The translations under genes were made by a program, and so were the position numbers. The notes beneath the pieces are model-generated. The model made no database searches and was not told the DNA's origin. It worked only from the letters and a program-made list of their open reading frames with translations. Shown here in pieces: positions 16,634 to 25,543 of a DNA stretch of 64,000 nucleotides. The stretch comes from CAIYOL01 sp964494805 (GTDB lineage: Bacteria > Planctomycetota > Phycisphaerae > Sedimentisphaerales > Anaerobacaceae), in NCBI GenBank assembly GCA_964494805.1, contig CAZBST010000006.1:62001-126000 (forward strand). Direction: 5' to 3'. Within the stretch, counting starts at the first letter, position 1; the number at the start of each line of letters is the position of its first letter.

Positions 16634-18184
16634 ATGAAGGTAGATCAGGTAAAAAGTGACATAAACAATAAAATTCAGGAACAGGAACCGAGAGATTTCG
16701 TCATTCTGGCGATGCTGATATACCTTATAATCGGGGTTTTCCTGCTCAAATATTACCGCTACCAAATTAATCCTGATGGTATAAGCTATATCTCCATCGC
16801 TAAAAAATATTTGGCAGGAAACTTTAGCGAAGCTATTAATGGATATTGGGGTCCCTTATTTTGTTGGCTGTTGGTGCCTTTGTTGGCTATTGGTACAGAG
16901 CCGCTGCTCGCCACAAAAATATTGAACCTGCTTGTTGGTTCTCAGGTAATCCTGGTCATAGCTTTGATATCTCGTCGATTTTCGATATCCGTCGGCACCA
17001 GAAGGGTAATACTGCTGACAGCAATTCCGGTAATATTATTGTATGCTATGATAGTTATTACGCCGGATTTGTTGGTGGCATTGATGATGCTAATTTATTT
17101 TCTGTATGTGTTCCAGCCGGATTACCCGTTTAGTAAACGCAACGGCATATTTTGTGGTTTATGGGGAGGCTTTGCCTATCTGGCCAAGGCTTATAGTTTC
17201 CCGTTTTTTGTAATTCATTTTCCTTTGATGAATTTTCTTCATTATGTCAAATCTTGGGACAGGGGAACCAGATTAAAAGTCTTTGCGAATTTTTTTAGCG
17301 GTCTTGCAGTTTTTGGCGTGATAAGCGGTATATGGATAGCAGCCATCAGTTTGAAATATCACAGGGTTACGTATGCCACGGTAGGCGGAGACTACATTAT
17401 GTCTTTCATACGTCCCGGCGGCAGAGATCTGCATCCTATGTCCTGGCAGGGGTTTCTTGCTCCTCCTAATCAAACTGCGGTAAGTTCATGGGAGGACCCT
17501 TCTTCTTTTACCTACCCGCGGTGGAGCCCATTTGATTCATCAGACGCATTTAAGTACTATCTTCGCCATATCAAAGCGAATTTCCGTAAAATTTATAGAA
17601 CGTTTAGAGAATTTTCATATTTATCTGTGCCTATATACATCGCGTGTATTTTATTCCTGCTGCAGAAGCCGGGAAAAATTCTTACACAGTACTACCAGGT
17701 AGCTTTTCCTCTTATAAGTATATTTTTGTTCCTCTGGGGTTATAGTCTGGTTTTTGTGGAAATAAGACATATATGGGTGACGTTTTTTCTGGTGCTGATT
17801 CTGGGCGGTTATATGATGGACAGATTATTCGAGGGAAGTTTTTTTACCAAAACACGAAAAGTTGCTTTGTATATTTTCTTTATTATTTCATTTGCATACA
17901 GACCAGCCGTTATTAATTTGCCAGCCGCGGCAAATGTAGATAAACCTTATTATCTTCTAAGTCAGGAGCTGAAAAAATATATTCGCCCAGGCGATAGAAT
18001 TGCTTCAAACGGAGAGTGGAATGAGTCCTTATATCTGGCTTATCATCTGAATGTGCCGTATTACGGCATTCCAAAAGAAAATATCGACAAACAGACTTTG
18101 AATGAAGAGTTGCATAAGTTTAATATTAATCGTTATCTGATATGGGATAATCGAAGACTTGTCAACGTAGAATTTGTTAAATAA
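16634..18184 (+). CDS. GT-C membrane glycosyltransferase
   Basis: A 516-residue integral membrane protein with about ten helices and a soluble C-terminal tail. It belongs to the ArnT/PMT-like GT-C superfamily. After helix 1 it carries the acidic motif NPDGISYISIAKKY, and after the second helix NGYWGPLFCWLL, the loop that in related enzymes faces the polyprenyl-phosphate sugar. The C-terminus (RIASNGEWNESLYLAYHLNVP) resembles the periplasmic end of such proteins. It differs in sequence from the GT-C protein at 6361-8040, so two different sugar-transfer steps are likely. No near neighbour shares an operon. Confidence 0.75.
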   Translation: MKVDQVKSDINNKIQEQEPRDFVILAMLIYLIIGVFLLKYYRYQINPDGISYISIAKKYLAGNFSEAINGYWGPLFCWLLVPLLAIGTEPLLATKILNLLVGSQVILVIALISRRFSISVGTRRVILLTAIPVILLYAMIVITPDLLVALMMLIYFLYVFQPDYPFSKRNGIFCGLWGGFAYLAKAYSFPFFVIHFPLMNFLHYVKSWDRGTRLKVFANFFSGLAVFGVISGIWIAAISLKYHRVTYATVGGDYIMSFIRPGGRDLHPMSWQGFLAPPNQTAVSSWEDPSSFTYPRWSPFDSSDAFKYYLRHIKANFRKIYRTFREFSYLSVPIYIACILFLLQKPGKILTQYYQVAFPLISIFLFLWGYSLVFVEIRHIWVTFFLVLILGGYMMDRLFEGSFFTKTRKVALYIFFIISFAYRPAVINLPAAANVDKPYYLLSQELKKYIRPGDRIASNGEWNESLYLAYHLNVPYYGIPKENIDKQTLNEELHKFNINRYLIWDNRRLVNVEFVK

Positions 18185-18352
18185 TGTTGCAAGAAATATC
18201 GGTTGTAAGGTCATATTTAGTCAGTTGAAATCTCACTGCCTTCCTGTGATATCCAATCAGAAATTTCTTGTTTAACGATGTCTTTTCTATTAGAATAGAC
18301 ATTTCTATGAACGGATTGTAAATTATATCGTAGTTTGATTGGAGATGAGAAT

Positions 18353-19507
18353 ATGAAACGCGATTGTTTAATTTTAACTGTCCTTATTATTGCTTCTATT
18401 TGCTTTTTGCAGATTAGCTGTAAGGAGCGGGTTGTGGCGGCGGAGGAGTCTAAATCTGAGTTAACAGCACCCGAACCGGCGAGTAGTTCGGCAAAAGCTG
18501 AAACTGCCCCTGCGCCTGTTAAAGGTGGGCCGGCAATTACGTTTGAAAAAGAGGTTTACGATTTCGGTAACATCGAGCCGGGGTCAAGAAATGTTTGTGA
18601 GTTTAAATTTACAAACACCGGGGGCAGCTTGTTGAGAATAACGGATGTTAGCAAGAGCTGCGGCTGTACGCCATATACGCTGGAGAAGAGGGAGTATGAG
18701 CCGGGCGAGAGCGGAGTTTTGAAAGTAGAGTACCATGCAAGCAGACAACCCGCTTCGGTAAAGAAAACCCTGTATGTGTCCAGCAACGATAAGGCAAGGC
18801 CCAGCGTCGAACTGACCGTAGAAGCCATGATTGCAGTAAACGTTGATTACCAGCCGAAGAAACTCAACCTCGCGCTTAACAAGGAAAACGCTGGTTGTCC
18901 GGCGATTACGATTAAGAGTTTAGATGGCAAGCCGTTTTCGATAAAGGGGTTCAAGGTAATTGGGCGGCCCAAGCAGATAGAAAATATTATAATTGCTGAT
19001 TATAATTCTTCAGTGGAGGCAGCGGAATTTGTTTTTCAACCGAAAGTCGATGTGGACAAACTGCGAGAAGTATCGGGTGGGCGTATTGAGATTACCTTTG
19101 CTCACCCACAAAATGATATGATTTCTATTCCTTTTGAAGTGCTGCCGAGATTTAAGATTACTCCGCCATCGATTATAATCTACAAGGCTGGGCTGGAAAA
19201 GTCGGTAACAAGGGAGGTCTGGATACTCAGCAACTATGATGAGGATTTCGAGGTTGAGTCGACATCGTCGCTGGAAGGCACTATAAAGGTTTTGAGCCAG
19301 GAAAAGATTGATAATCGTTATAAGTTTGAGCTGGAGATAACGCCTCCGGCTACTGGAAAAGGTCGAAAAGGGTTTTTTACGGATACGTTTTTTGTAGATA
19401 TAAAGGGCGGCGAGAGGCTGAAAATTGCCTGCAGGATGTTCTTTCTAAGAAAAAAGGTAGAGAAGAAGTCGCCTCCTGTTATAGAAAAACCGGCCTCTAC
19501 TGATTGA
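18353..19507 (+). CDS. DUF1573-domain lipoprotein
   Basis: An exported lipoprotein: the signal helix ends in a lipobox-like LQISC. An Ala/Pro/Glu-rich linker is followed by a DUF1573 domain (FEKEVYDFGNIEPGS, FTNTGGSLLRI, VSKSCGCT). DUF1573 domains are Ig-like and related to HYDIN/ASH domains. A second Ig-like part probably fills residues 170-360. ATG 18353, preceded by GGAGATGAGA, is favoured over TTG 18335. It starts the block ahead of the MauE-like protein and the T2SS genes. Function is unknown; an extracytoplasmic structural or scaffold role fits. Confidence 0.75.
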   Translation: MKRDCLILTVLIIASICFLQISCKERVVAAEESKSELTAPEPASSSAKAETAPAPVKGGPAITFEKEVYDFGNIEPGSRNVCEFKFTNTGGSLLRITDVSKSCGCTPYTLEKREYEPGESGVLKVEYHASRQPASVKKTLYVSSNDKARPSVELTVEAMIAVNVDYQPKKLNLALNKENAGCPAITIKSLDGKPFSIKGFKVIGRPKQIENIIIADYNSSVEAAEFVFQPKVDVDKLREVSGGRIEITFAHPQNDMISIPFEVLPRFKITPPSIIIYKAGLEKSVTREVWILSNYDEDFEVESTSSLEGTIKVLSQEKIDNRYKFELEITPPATGKGRKGFFTDTFFVDIKGGERLKIACRMFFLRKKVEKKSPPVIEKPASTD

Positions 19508-19538
19508 GCTTAGACCTGATTGGTAGGTGCTTAAAATA

Positions 19539-19558
19539 GGATACCACCTGGGGTATCC
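19539..19558 (+). other. Short hairpin between DUF1573 and MauE-like genes
   Basis: The 7-base arms GGATACC and GGTATCC flank a 6-base loop. No T-run follows, so it is not a classical terminator. It may reduce read-through or protect an mRNA end between the two co-directional genes. Confidence 0.4.
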
Positions 19559-19585
19559 CACTGTGGCCGGTTTGACAATTCGAGT

Positions 19586-20503
19586 ATGAGAAGAGCTAAC
19601 CAAATCATCACGGTCGCGACAGGATTGGTCCTTATCGTCGCAAGCGTGCTGAAAATCCACCAGTTGCTGACCGAAGCGATCATCAGCAAAGGTTTCTGGG
19701 AGTCTTGGTTGTTCTTTGTAATCCAGATACCATTGGAGCTGGGGCTGGGAATATGGCTTGTCTGCGGATTGTTCCGCAAGGCGGCGTGGATGATTGCAGT
19801 GCTGGCTTTCGGATTATTTATAGCAGTAACTTTGCAAAAAGGACTCATCGGTGCAGAATCTTGCGGCTGTTTTGGGAGGGTTAAGGTCAATCCCTGGATA
19901 ACCCTTTTGGCAATTGATATACCCCTTTTTCTTTTGCTGGTGATTTTTCGTCCAAGGGGTTTGAAGCTTCTGCCGCCGCCGTGGCCAAGTGCCTTACACT
20001 TCTTCGGCGTCGCTATACCGACATTTGTAGCTTTCGGTATTATAATACCGGTTCTTGTTCTCAATAAACCACCCGATAAGACAGAAAAATACGAGGTTAT
20101 AAAACCCAGCGAATGGATTTCAGGTGAAGAGGGCGAAGAATGGTCGATGCTCAAGCATATCGATATTGCCGACTCCTTGCGGGCTGGTTTAGCCATCGTA
20201 GTGTTTTATAGCATCGAATGTGAAACCTGTCATGAGGCAATTCCACTGTACGACCGGATGGCCCGTGATATGGCTGGAAACGAGGACGCTATACGGTTCG
20301 CGCTTATCGAGATTCCTCCGTATGCTTCGGAAAAAGATGATATTGTTCCCGTTGACACCCCTTGTTTACGAGGCAGGCTCGATTCGAGCAAGAAATGGTA
20401 TGTTCAAACTCCTTTGGTAGTGGTTGTAGTCGATGGCAGGGCGGTCAAATTCTGGGAGGGCGAAGCGCCGAAACTTGATGAGATACTGGACGCAGTTTCG
20501 TGA
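19586..20503 (+). CDS. MauE/DoxX-like membrane protein fused to thioredoxin-like domain
   Basis: The N-terminal half has four to five hydrophobic helices with ESCGCFG at about residues 91-97, the cysteine motif of MauE-type redox membrane proteins. After another helix (about 140-160), a C-terminal extracytoplasmic domain holds a CETC pair (C212, C215) in the context VVFYSIECETCHEAIPLY. This is a thioredoxin-like CxxC after a strand. The layout suggests electron passage from the membrane to an exported thioredoxin-like domain, for forming or reducing disulfides in exported proteins. It lies between a DUF1573 lipoprotein and the T2SS genes. The substrate is unknown. Confidence 0.7.
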   Translation: MRRANQIITVATGLVLIVASVLKIHQLLTEAIISKGFWESWLFFVIQIPLELGLGIWLVCGLFRKAAWMIAVLAFGLFIAVTLQKGLIGAESCGCFGRVKVNPWITLLAIDIPLFLLLVIFRPRGLKLLPPPWPSALHFFGVAIPTFVAFGIIIPVLVLNKPPDKTEKYEVIKPSEWISGEEGEEWSMLKHIDIADSLRAGLAIVVFYSIECETCHEAIPLYDRMARDMAGNEDAIRFALIEIPPYASEKDDIVPVDTPCLRGRLDSSKKWYVQTPLVVVVVDGRAVKFWEGEAPKLDEILDAVS

Positions 20504-20614
20504 GGGATGCTGCGGCATTCAGTCAAAAAGCAGCATTTTTTGGAAAAAAGCTCGTTTGCGGGAACTAAATGTTGTCAGCGGTGTCAAATAATAAAGGAAC
20601 CTGGAATACCGAAT

Positions 20615-21484
20615 ATGATAAAGACATTGCGGATAACAAGCTATTTTGCGGTGGTTTTAGCGGTTGTTTTTTTTGTTTTTCCTGCGGTTTTTGGTGTTCG
20701 CGGCGATAAGCAGATAGAGCAATTTTTGAATTCTGCCGGCGTGATAGAGAAGTTCAAGGAGGCCAGGGGGGATAAAGTCGAGGATAGCCGGCGTGAAATC
20801 TCACCGCTTGTAAAGCAGGCAGAGGCTTTTGCGTTGTATCTGAATCCACCCCCTAAGCCGGTACCTTCGGTTCCTGCGGTAAAAAGTGGACCCAGACCTG
20901 CGGGGCCTGTTACAGCTAAATTTAAGCTTATAGGCACCAGCCGGCATGTGTTGCAGCCGGAATTGTCACTGGCCTTGATTGACGAGCCCGGCAAAGGTCT
21001 GTATTGGGTAAGACAATTCGATAAGGTAGGTCATTTAGTTATTGAGCAGGTTAAAGATGGTCTCATAGTTGTTCGAGACGGCCAAAATACTTTCGAGCTT
21101 GTGGCGGAAAGACCGGAGAAAAGAAGCCTTCTTAAAGCGAACCCATCATCTGGTCGCATTACCGAAAGTCCGCCTCCAGAGATAAATGCTGAAGTTCAGA
21201 CGAGCGCCGAAAAAGCGGCGTTGATGAAGAGAGTGGAAGCCGAGAGGGAAAGGATATTAGCCGAGATGAATGCCAGAACAAATGTTCAAGCTGGCGAAAC
21301 TAATTCGGGTTCTAACGTAAGCCATCCCCAAACGGACAAAGCTAAGGAAATCGCGGCGGCGAAAAGGTCTATTTCCAAACTTGAAACTATGCGTATAAGC
21401 GCCAGAGAAGCGAGGGGACTGGGTCGTTTGGGTCAAAGGTTAAAGAACGTTCAGCGGGAGCCGAATCGAACTGAGAACAATTAG
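20615..21484 (+). CDS. Probable GspC-like T2SS inner-membrane protein
   Basis: From ATG 20615 the protein starts MIKTLRITSYFAVVLAVVFFVFPAVFG, a single N-terminal membrane anchor. A Pro-rich linker and a compact domain follow (FKLIGTSRHVLQPELSLALI...GKGLYWVRQFDKVGHLVIEQV). Such a small beta domain after a Pro-rich linker is characteristic of GspC/PilP proteins that contact the secretin. The C-terminal third is charged and probably coiled coil (about residues 190-285). Its position just upstream of gspD supports the role, but sequence similarity to classical GspC is weak. The longer frame from 20507 adds a Cys-rich leader without family support. Confidence 0.5.
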   Translation: MIKTLRITSYFAVVLAVVFFVFPAVFGVRGDKQIEQFLNSAGVIEKFKEARGDKVEDSRREISPLVKQAEAFALYLNPPPKPVPSVPAVKSGPRPAGPVTAKFKLIGTSRHVLQPELSLALIDEPGKGLYWVRQFDKVGHLVIEQVKDGLIVVRDGQNTFELVAERPEKRSLLKANPSSGRITESPPPEINAEVQTSAEKAALMKRVEAERERILAEMNARTNVQAGETNSGSNVSHPQTDKAKEIAAAKRSISKLETMRISAREARGLGRLGQRLKNVQREPNRTENN

Positions 21485-22046
21485 AACTGACAGTGGTGCA
21501 ATTTTAATTGAACTAAGCTTAAGTGATGTGAGTATTCCGGGGCAAGGATAGTCTCTGCTCGCAGGGGCGTGAAGGCCGATATTGGCTGTCGCAGATAGCG
21601 GTCAAGGCAGTTATTTAATTCCCCTTTTCTCAAGAAGTTACACCTGATTTTGAGACGTACCGAGTCTTGTTTATTTGTTTTTTATTGTTTTCCGATTTTT
21701 GCCGATAGAGAGGGGAGTCTGTCTTGTGGCTTTCCAAATCGCAACAAGAGGTGCCCGATAATAGGTCGCAAAATGGCAGTCTCAGGAAAGTTCTTAGCTG
21801 AAAAGAAGGAACTTTTTGGCGTTTTCTGTGTCTGAATTGATATGGTGGCAGGTATTCGAGGTGGTCGAAGTTGGAGACTTAGACGGATATTTGCGTAAAA
21901 GCTTCTGAAAAATTTGTCTGCCGTAGCCTCGGCGAAGGTGGAAAAGGACTTATTTTGGTGGTTTTGAGAAGATGTTCGGCTTGTCGGATGAGTCCGATAA
22001 GTAATAGATGCGTAGATTTTTAGTTTGGCGAACTATGGAGTGAGTT
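21485..22046 (+). other. Gene-free leader region upstream of gspD
   Basis: No credible gene. At 21980-22001 there is a hairpin with 9-base arms (CTTGTCGGA and TCCGATAAG, one G-U pair) and a TGAG loop, about 45 bases ahead of the gspD start. It has no T-run, so it would sit in the 5' leader of gspD mRNA. GGAGTGAG just ahead of ATG 22047 is the ribosome-binding site. A promoter for the secretion operon probably lies here, but I cannot place it. Confidence 0.4.
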
Positions 22047-25000
22047 ATGAAGGCAGAGCGGCAACCCCCAGGATGGCTTACGCCGTTTCAAGGTTGTGGG
22101 AAAGTAAAAGTTTTTATTTTTATCTGTGCAGTAGCTGTTGTTCTAAACGGCAGCTGTCTTTCCGCCTTAGGTGAGACTTCGCCGAAAAGCGAGGTTGCTA
22201 CGGAGCAAGAGGTTGCCTCGCCTCGGGGTAAAGCCACGGGTTCTGGCGTTGCACGATACAGGGTTTTTTCTTTAAAACACATATCCGCTGAGCAGGGTAA
22301 AAAATATCTTGCCGAAGCTGGCCTCGGCACGGTTTCACAGCTTCCCGGTGTTAATGCGCTTTTGGTAACGGCTCAACCTGATGAATTGATTAAAGTAAGC
22401 GCTATTCTGGAGCTTGTTGATGCTAACGAGCTTTTTGAAATAAAAGTATATACTGCGGTGGGCCCATCGCAGTTTCCCCCCAGCGAGCAAATAGCAGCCG
22501 AGGTTAATGACATATCAATAGGGACCTTCTCTAATCCGCCGAGCGGCACTGCAAAGACCAAAGCAATTATAGACGTCCACAATGATGCTGTAATAGCCAT
22601 TGCTCCAGCCGGGCAGTTTGAAAAGATTAATTCTGCCGTCGAGCAGTCCCTAAGGGACGAAGCACAAGCTCTTCAGGTCTCCGAGCCGAACAAATCAGCC
22701 GAGATGGATAAGGCAAGCGGAGCGGAAATAGAAACAATCTCTATGGCCGAGCCGGCGGAGGCCGAGCTTAAAAGAGCCGAGGAGGAGCTTAAAAAAATAA
22801 CTGCTTCTTCTGAACCTGCCGGTCAAGCCGATGTGGAGGTAAACGAGCCGAACGAGCTTTTCGATGAGCTTCTCAATTCGATTGCTGAGACCGAGAAGAC
22901 GGCCGCCGAGGAGCAGGGGCAACAGTTGAGTCAGCCAAACGCCATCACCCCCGCGGTTGCTACGCAAGCAGCAGGAGCACCGGAAGCAGATGAACCGGAT
23001 GAGCCTTCCATTGATTTGGAACAAACAGAAGAATTAGCCCCCCAGTCTACTGAAGAACAGGAACCGAATTTGCCTGATGAGGAACTGGAACCGGAGCTAG
23101 AGCCGGAGCCAGTCTCGCAAATCCGCTCATACGAGCCGGCGCCCCTTGTAGATGGGAATGAAATGCTTGAACTGGATTTGCCGGCGAAACTTAATATCAT
23201 AGATTTGGTGGATTTGGTGGGTAAGTATTTACAATTAGATTATATGTATGACGGAGCGCAGGTGAGAGGCGAAGTTTCGCTGAAACTTCAAGGGCCTATC
23301 AAGGTGAAGGATTTGTATCCTCTGCTTGAATCTGTGCTAAAATTCAGAGGCTTTGTGATGACTCGCAAGGGCAATCTTGTAACCATTGTCCCTGCTGGTG
23401 AAGCTTTGGGTATCGACCCTGCTTTGCAGCCTGAGGTAGGTAAAATCCAGTTCGGGGATGTAGTTATAACACGAGTCTTTAATCTGAAGTATATAGATAC
23501 AGCCAGTGCGCAGAATTTTTTGGTTAGTATGAAGCTCGGCGCAAACATCTCGCCGATTCCCGAGACAAGCACGCTTATCGTTACCGAATATGCCTACCGT
23601 ATGGCTCGCGTAGAGGAGCTTTTGGAAATGGTCGACCAGCCCGGTGAGCCGAAGGAATTCAGGTTCAGGCAGTTAAAATACACGATGGCGACTACGCTTG
23701 TTCCGAAAATTAAAACTCTTGCTGAGCAGTTAGAAGCTGTATCAGTTACTATAGCAGTTCCTTCGCCTGCACAGCCGACCGTGCGCACAAGGGGAAGACG
23801 GCGTACACCGACACCCACACCCCCTGCGCAGGCTGCGGCTAAAACGACTGTCTATTTGGATGCTGATGAAAGAACAAACCGCATCCTGATGATAGGCCTT
23901 GAAGAGCAATTGATTGTTGTTGAGAGTTTAATAGATACTCTTGATGTGGAACAGCAGGACCTTCGGACTATGCGTTTGTACGATATCCAGCATGTTGGAG
24001 CCGATGAGGTGGTAAAGAAGCTGGGGGAGCTTGGTATAATTAGCGGCGGCAAGCCAACCGGGGGGAGAATTACTGCCGGGGCCAGACCCTCCGCCCCAAA
24101 AGCTCCGGGAACCCCTGCAGTTGCAGCAACTGCTGAAGTGGAGCCTCTTGTGGAGGAACCGCAAGTGGTGGTAATTGAGTCAACGAATTCGCTTTTGGTA
24201 AATGCCACGCCTGAGCAGCACATCCGAATAGCTACGATTATCAGCTATGTGGATAGTGTGACCCTCGAACAGGCGATACCTTATGTAATTTATGGGCTCG
24301 AAAACCAAGACCCCGAAGATTTGGCCGAAGTCCTGCAGAAGTTTATTCAGGAGACCGTCAAAGACAAGGAAGGCAAAGTTGAGCGGACAGTAAGGAGAAC
24401 AGAAGAAGATATTATTATCGTCCCTGATAAAAACACCTTTTCGATACTCGTTTATGCCAGCAAGAAAAATCAGGAATGGATAGGAAATTTAATAAAGCAG
24501 TTGGACAAGCGTAGGCCGCAGGTGCTGTTAGATGCGATGCTGGTTGAAATCAGCGAAGTTGATGCCTTCAATTATGATTTACAGTTGGTCTCCAAGTTCC
24601 CGGAGATGCTCCCGGGTGGGACAATGGAGAAACTTGCTACCGGTACGAGTGCTCTATCGCCTTTTCCTTCAAAGAGGGTCGGGGAAGCAACTTCTATTCT
24701 TGGAGATGCGTCACCGGCTCAGGGTTTTTATGCAGGCCGTCATATCCAGGCGCTATTGGAGTTAATGCAGAAGAAGGGTTACGGCAGGGTTCTTGCCAGA
24801 CCGAAGATTCTGGTTAATGACAATGAACAGGGACATATTGATACAACGAATACCATTTATGTAGCAAGGAGTTCCACAACCGCTACCACCGGCGGAGAGG
24901 CGGTTGTAGGCACAAGTTACACCTTTGACCAGTTCCCATCGGGTATTAACCTTGATATTACGCCTCATATTAGCGAAGGTGATTTACTTCGCCTTGAAAT

Positions 25001-25436
25001 AAAAATGCAGCGTTCGAGTCAAGCTGCTCCGGAGGGCGGGATTGGAGAGAATGAGCCGCCGCCTAACAAAAGTGAGAACAACATCAACACTATAGTTACA
25101 GTGCCTGATAACAGCACGATAATTCTTGGAGGTATAATAACATTGGAGCAGGCCAAGGACAACTGGAAGGTGCCGTTGCTTGGCGACATCCCGCTTGTGG
25201 GCGGACTTTTTAGGAAAATAGCTGATACCAGCAGGCAGGCAAAGCTGTATATATTTGTTAGGGCGAATATATTAAGGCCGGGTGAAACTATAGGAGGGCT
25301 GCCGGATTTGGAGAGAATATCGGAAAGGAACCGAGCTGCGTTTGAGGAGGCTGAGAGAGAATTTCAGGAGCATCAGGATTGGCCCGGCATAGAGCCGGAG
25401 CCGATGGACCCCCTGCGTGTCCTGGAAGCAGAATAG
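22047..25436 (+). CDS. gspD: Type II secretion secretin GspD, unusually long
   Basis: A 1129-residue outer-membrane secretin. A signal peptide (VKVFIFICAVAVVLNG) is followed by an N-terminal ring-type domain (YRVFSLKHISAEQGKKYL), then about 170 residues of acidic Glu/Pro/Ala-rich linker (about 210-370). An N0/STN-like domain comes next (about 370-455), followed by repeated secretin-N domains (RVFNLKYIDTASAQNF, MRLYDIQHVGADEVVK, VIYGLENQDPEDLAEVL). The C-terminal secretin domain is at about 820-1080 (RPQVLLDAMLVEI, VLARPKILVNDNE, VPLLGDIPLVGGLF). It forms the outer-membrane pore. Classical GspD is 650-750 residues; the extra length lies in the N-terminal domain plus linker. It heads the gspD-M operon. 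Confidence 0.9.
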   Translation: MKAERQPPGWLTPFQGCGKVKVFIFICAVAVVLNGSCLSALGETSPKSEVATEQEVASPRGKATGSGVARYRVFSLKHISAEQGKKYLAEAGLGTVSQLPGVNALLVTAQPDELIKVSAILELVDANELFEIKVYTAVGPSQFPPSEQIAAEVNDISIGTFSNPPSGTAKTKAIIDVHNDAVIAIAPAGQFEKINSAVEQSLRDEAQALQVSEPNKSAEMDKASGAEIETISMAEPAEAELKRAEEELKKITASSEPAGQADVEVNEPNELFDELLNSIAETEKTAAEEQGQQLSQPNAITPAVATQAAGAPEADEPDEPSIDLEQTEELAPQSTEEQEPNLPDEELEPELEPEPVSQIRSYEPAPLVDGNEMLELDLPAKLNIIDLVDLVGKYLQLDYMYDGAQVRGEVSLKLQGPIKVKDLYPLLESVLKFRGFVMTRKGNLVTIVPAGEALGIDPALQPEVGKIQFGDVVITRVFNLKYIDTASAQNFLVSMKLGANISPIPETSTLIVTEYAYRMARVEELLEMVDQPGEPKEFRFRQLKYTMATTLVPKIKTLAEQLEAVSVTIAVPSPAQPTVRTRGRRRTPTPTPPAQAAAKTTVYLDADERTNRILMIGLEEQLIVVESLIDTLDVEQQDLRTMRLYDIQHVGADEVVKKLGELGIISGGKPTGGRITAGARPSAPKAPGTPAVAATAEVEPLVEEPQVVVIESTNSLLVNATPEQHIRIATIISYVDSVTLEQAIPYVIYGLENQDPEDLAEVLQKFIQETVKDKEGKVERTVRRTEEDIIIVPDKNTFSILVYASKKNQEWIGNLIKQLDKRRPQVLLDAMLVEISEVDAFNYDLQLVSKFPEMLPGGTMEKLATGTSALSPFPSKRVGEATSILGDASPAQGFYAGRHIQALLELMQKKGYGRVLARPKILVNDNEQGHIDTTNTIYVARSSTTATTGGEAVVGTSYTFDQFPSGINLDITPHISEGDLLRLEIKMQRSSQAAPEGGIGENEPPPNKSENNINTIVTVPDNSTIILGGIITLEQAKDNWKVPLLGDIPLVGGLFRKIADTSRQAKLYIFVRANILRPGETIGGLPDLERISERNRAAFEEAEREFQEHQDWPGIEPEPMDPLRVLEAE

Positions 25437-25543
25437 TTATATGCGTTAAACGGTTGTGGTTGCGCGGCTCACCACGGTTGCGTTTAACGTAAGACGAAAG
25501 GATGGGACGAATATCGTAACCGGCGAACGAAATATGCAACGTT

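Noticed and set aside
21650..21835. 61-codon frame upstream of gspD
   Set aside because: No ribosome-binding site, no family pattern, and unusual composition; more likely leader DNA.
22695..24223. Several long minus-strand frames inside gspD
   Set aside because: They are shadows of the Glu/Pro-rich and Val/Ala-rich coding strand and have Ser/Gly/Cys-rich meaningless translations.
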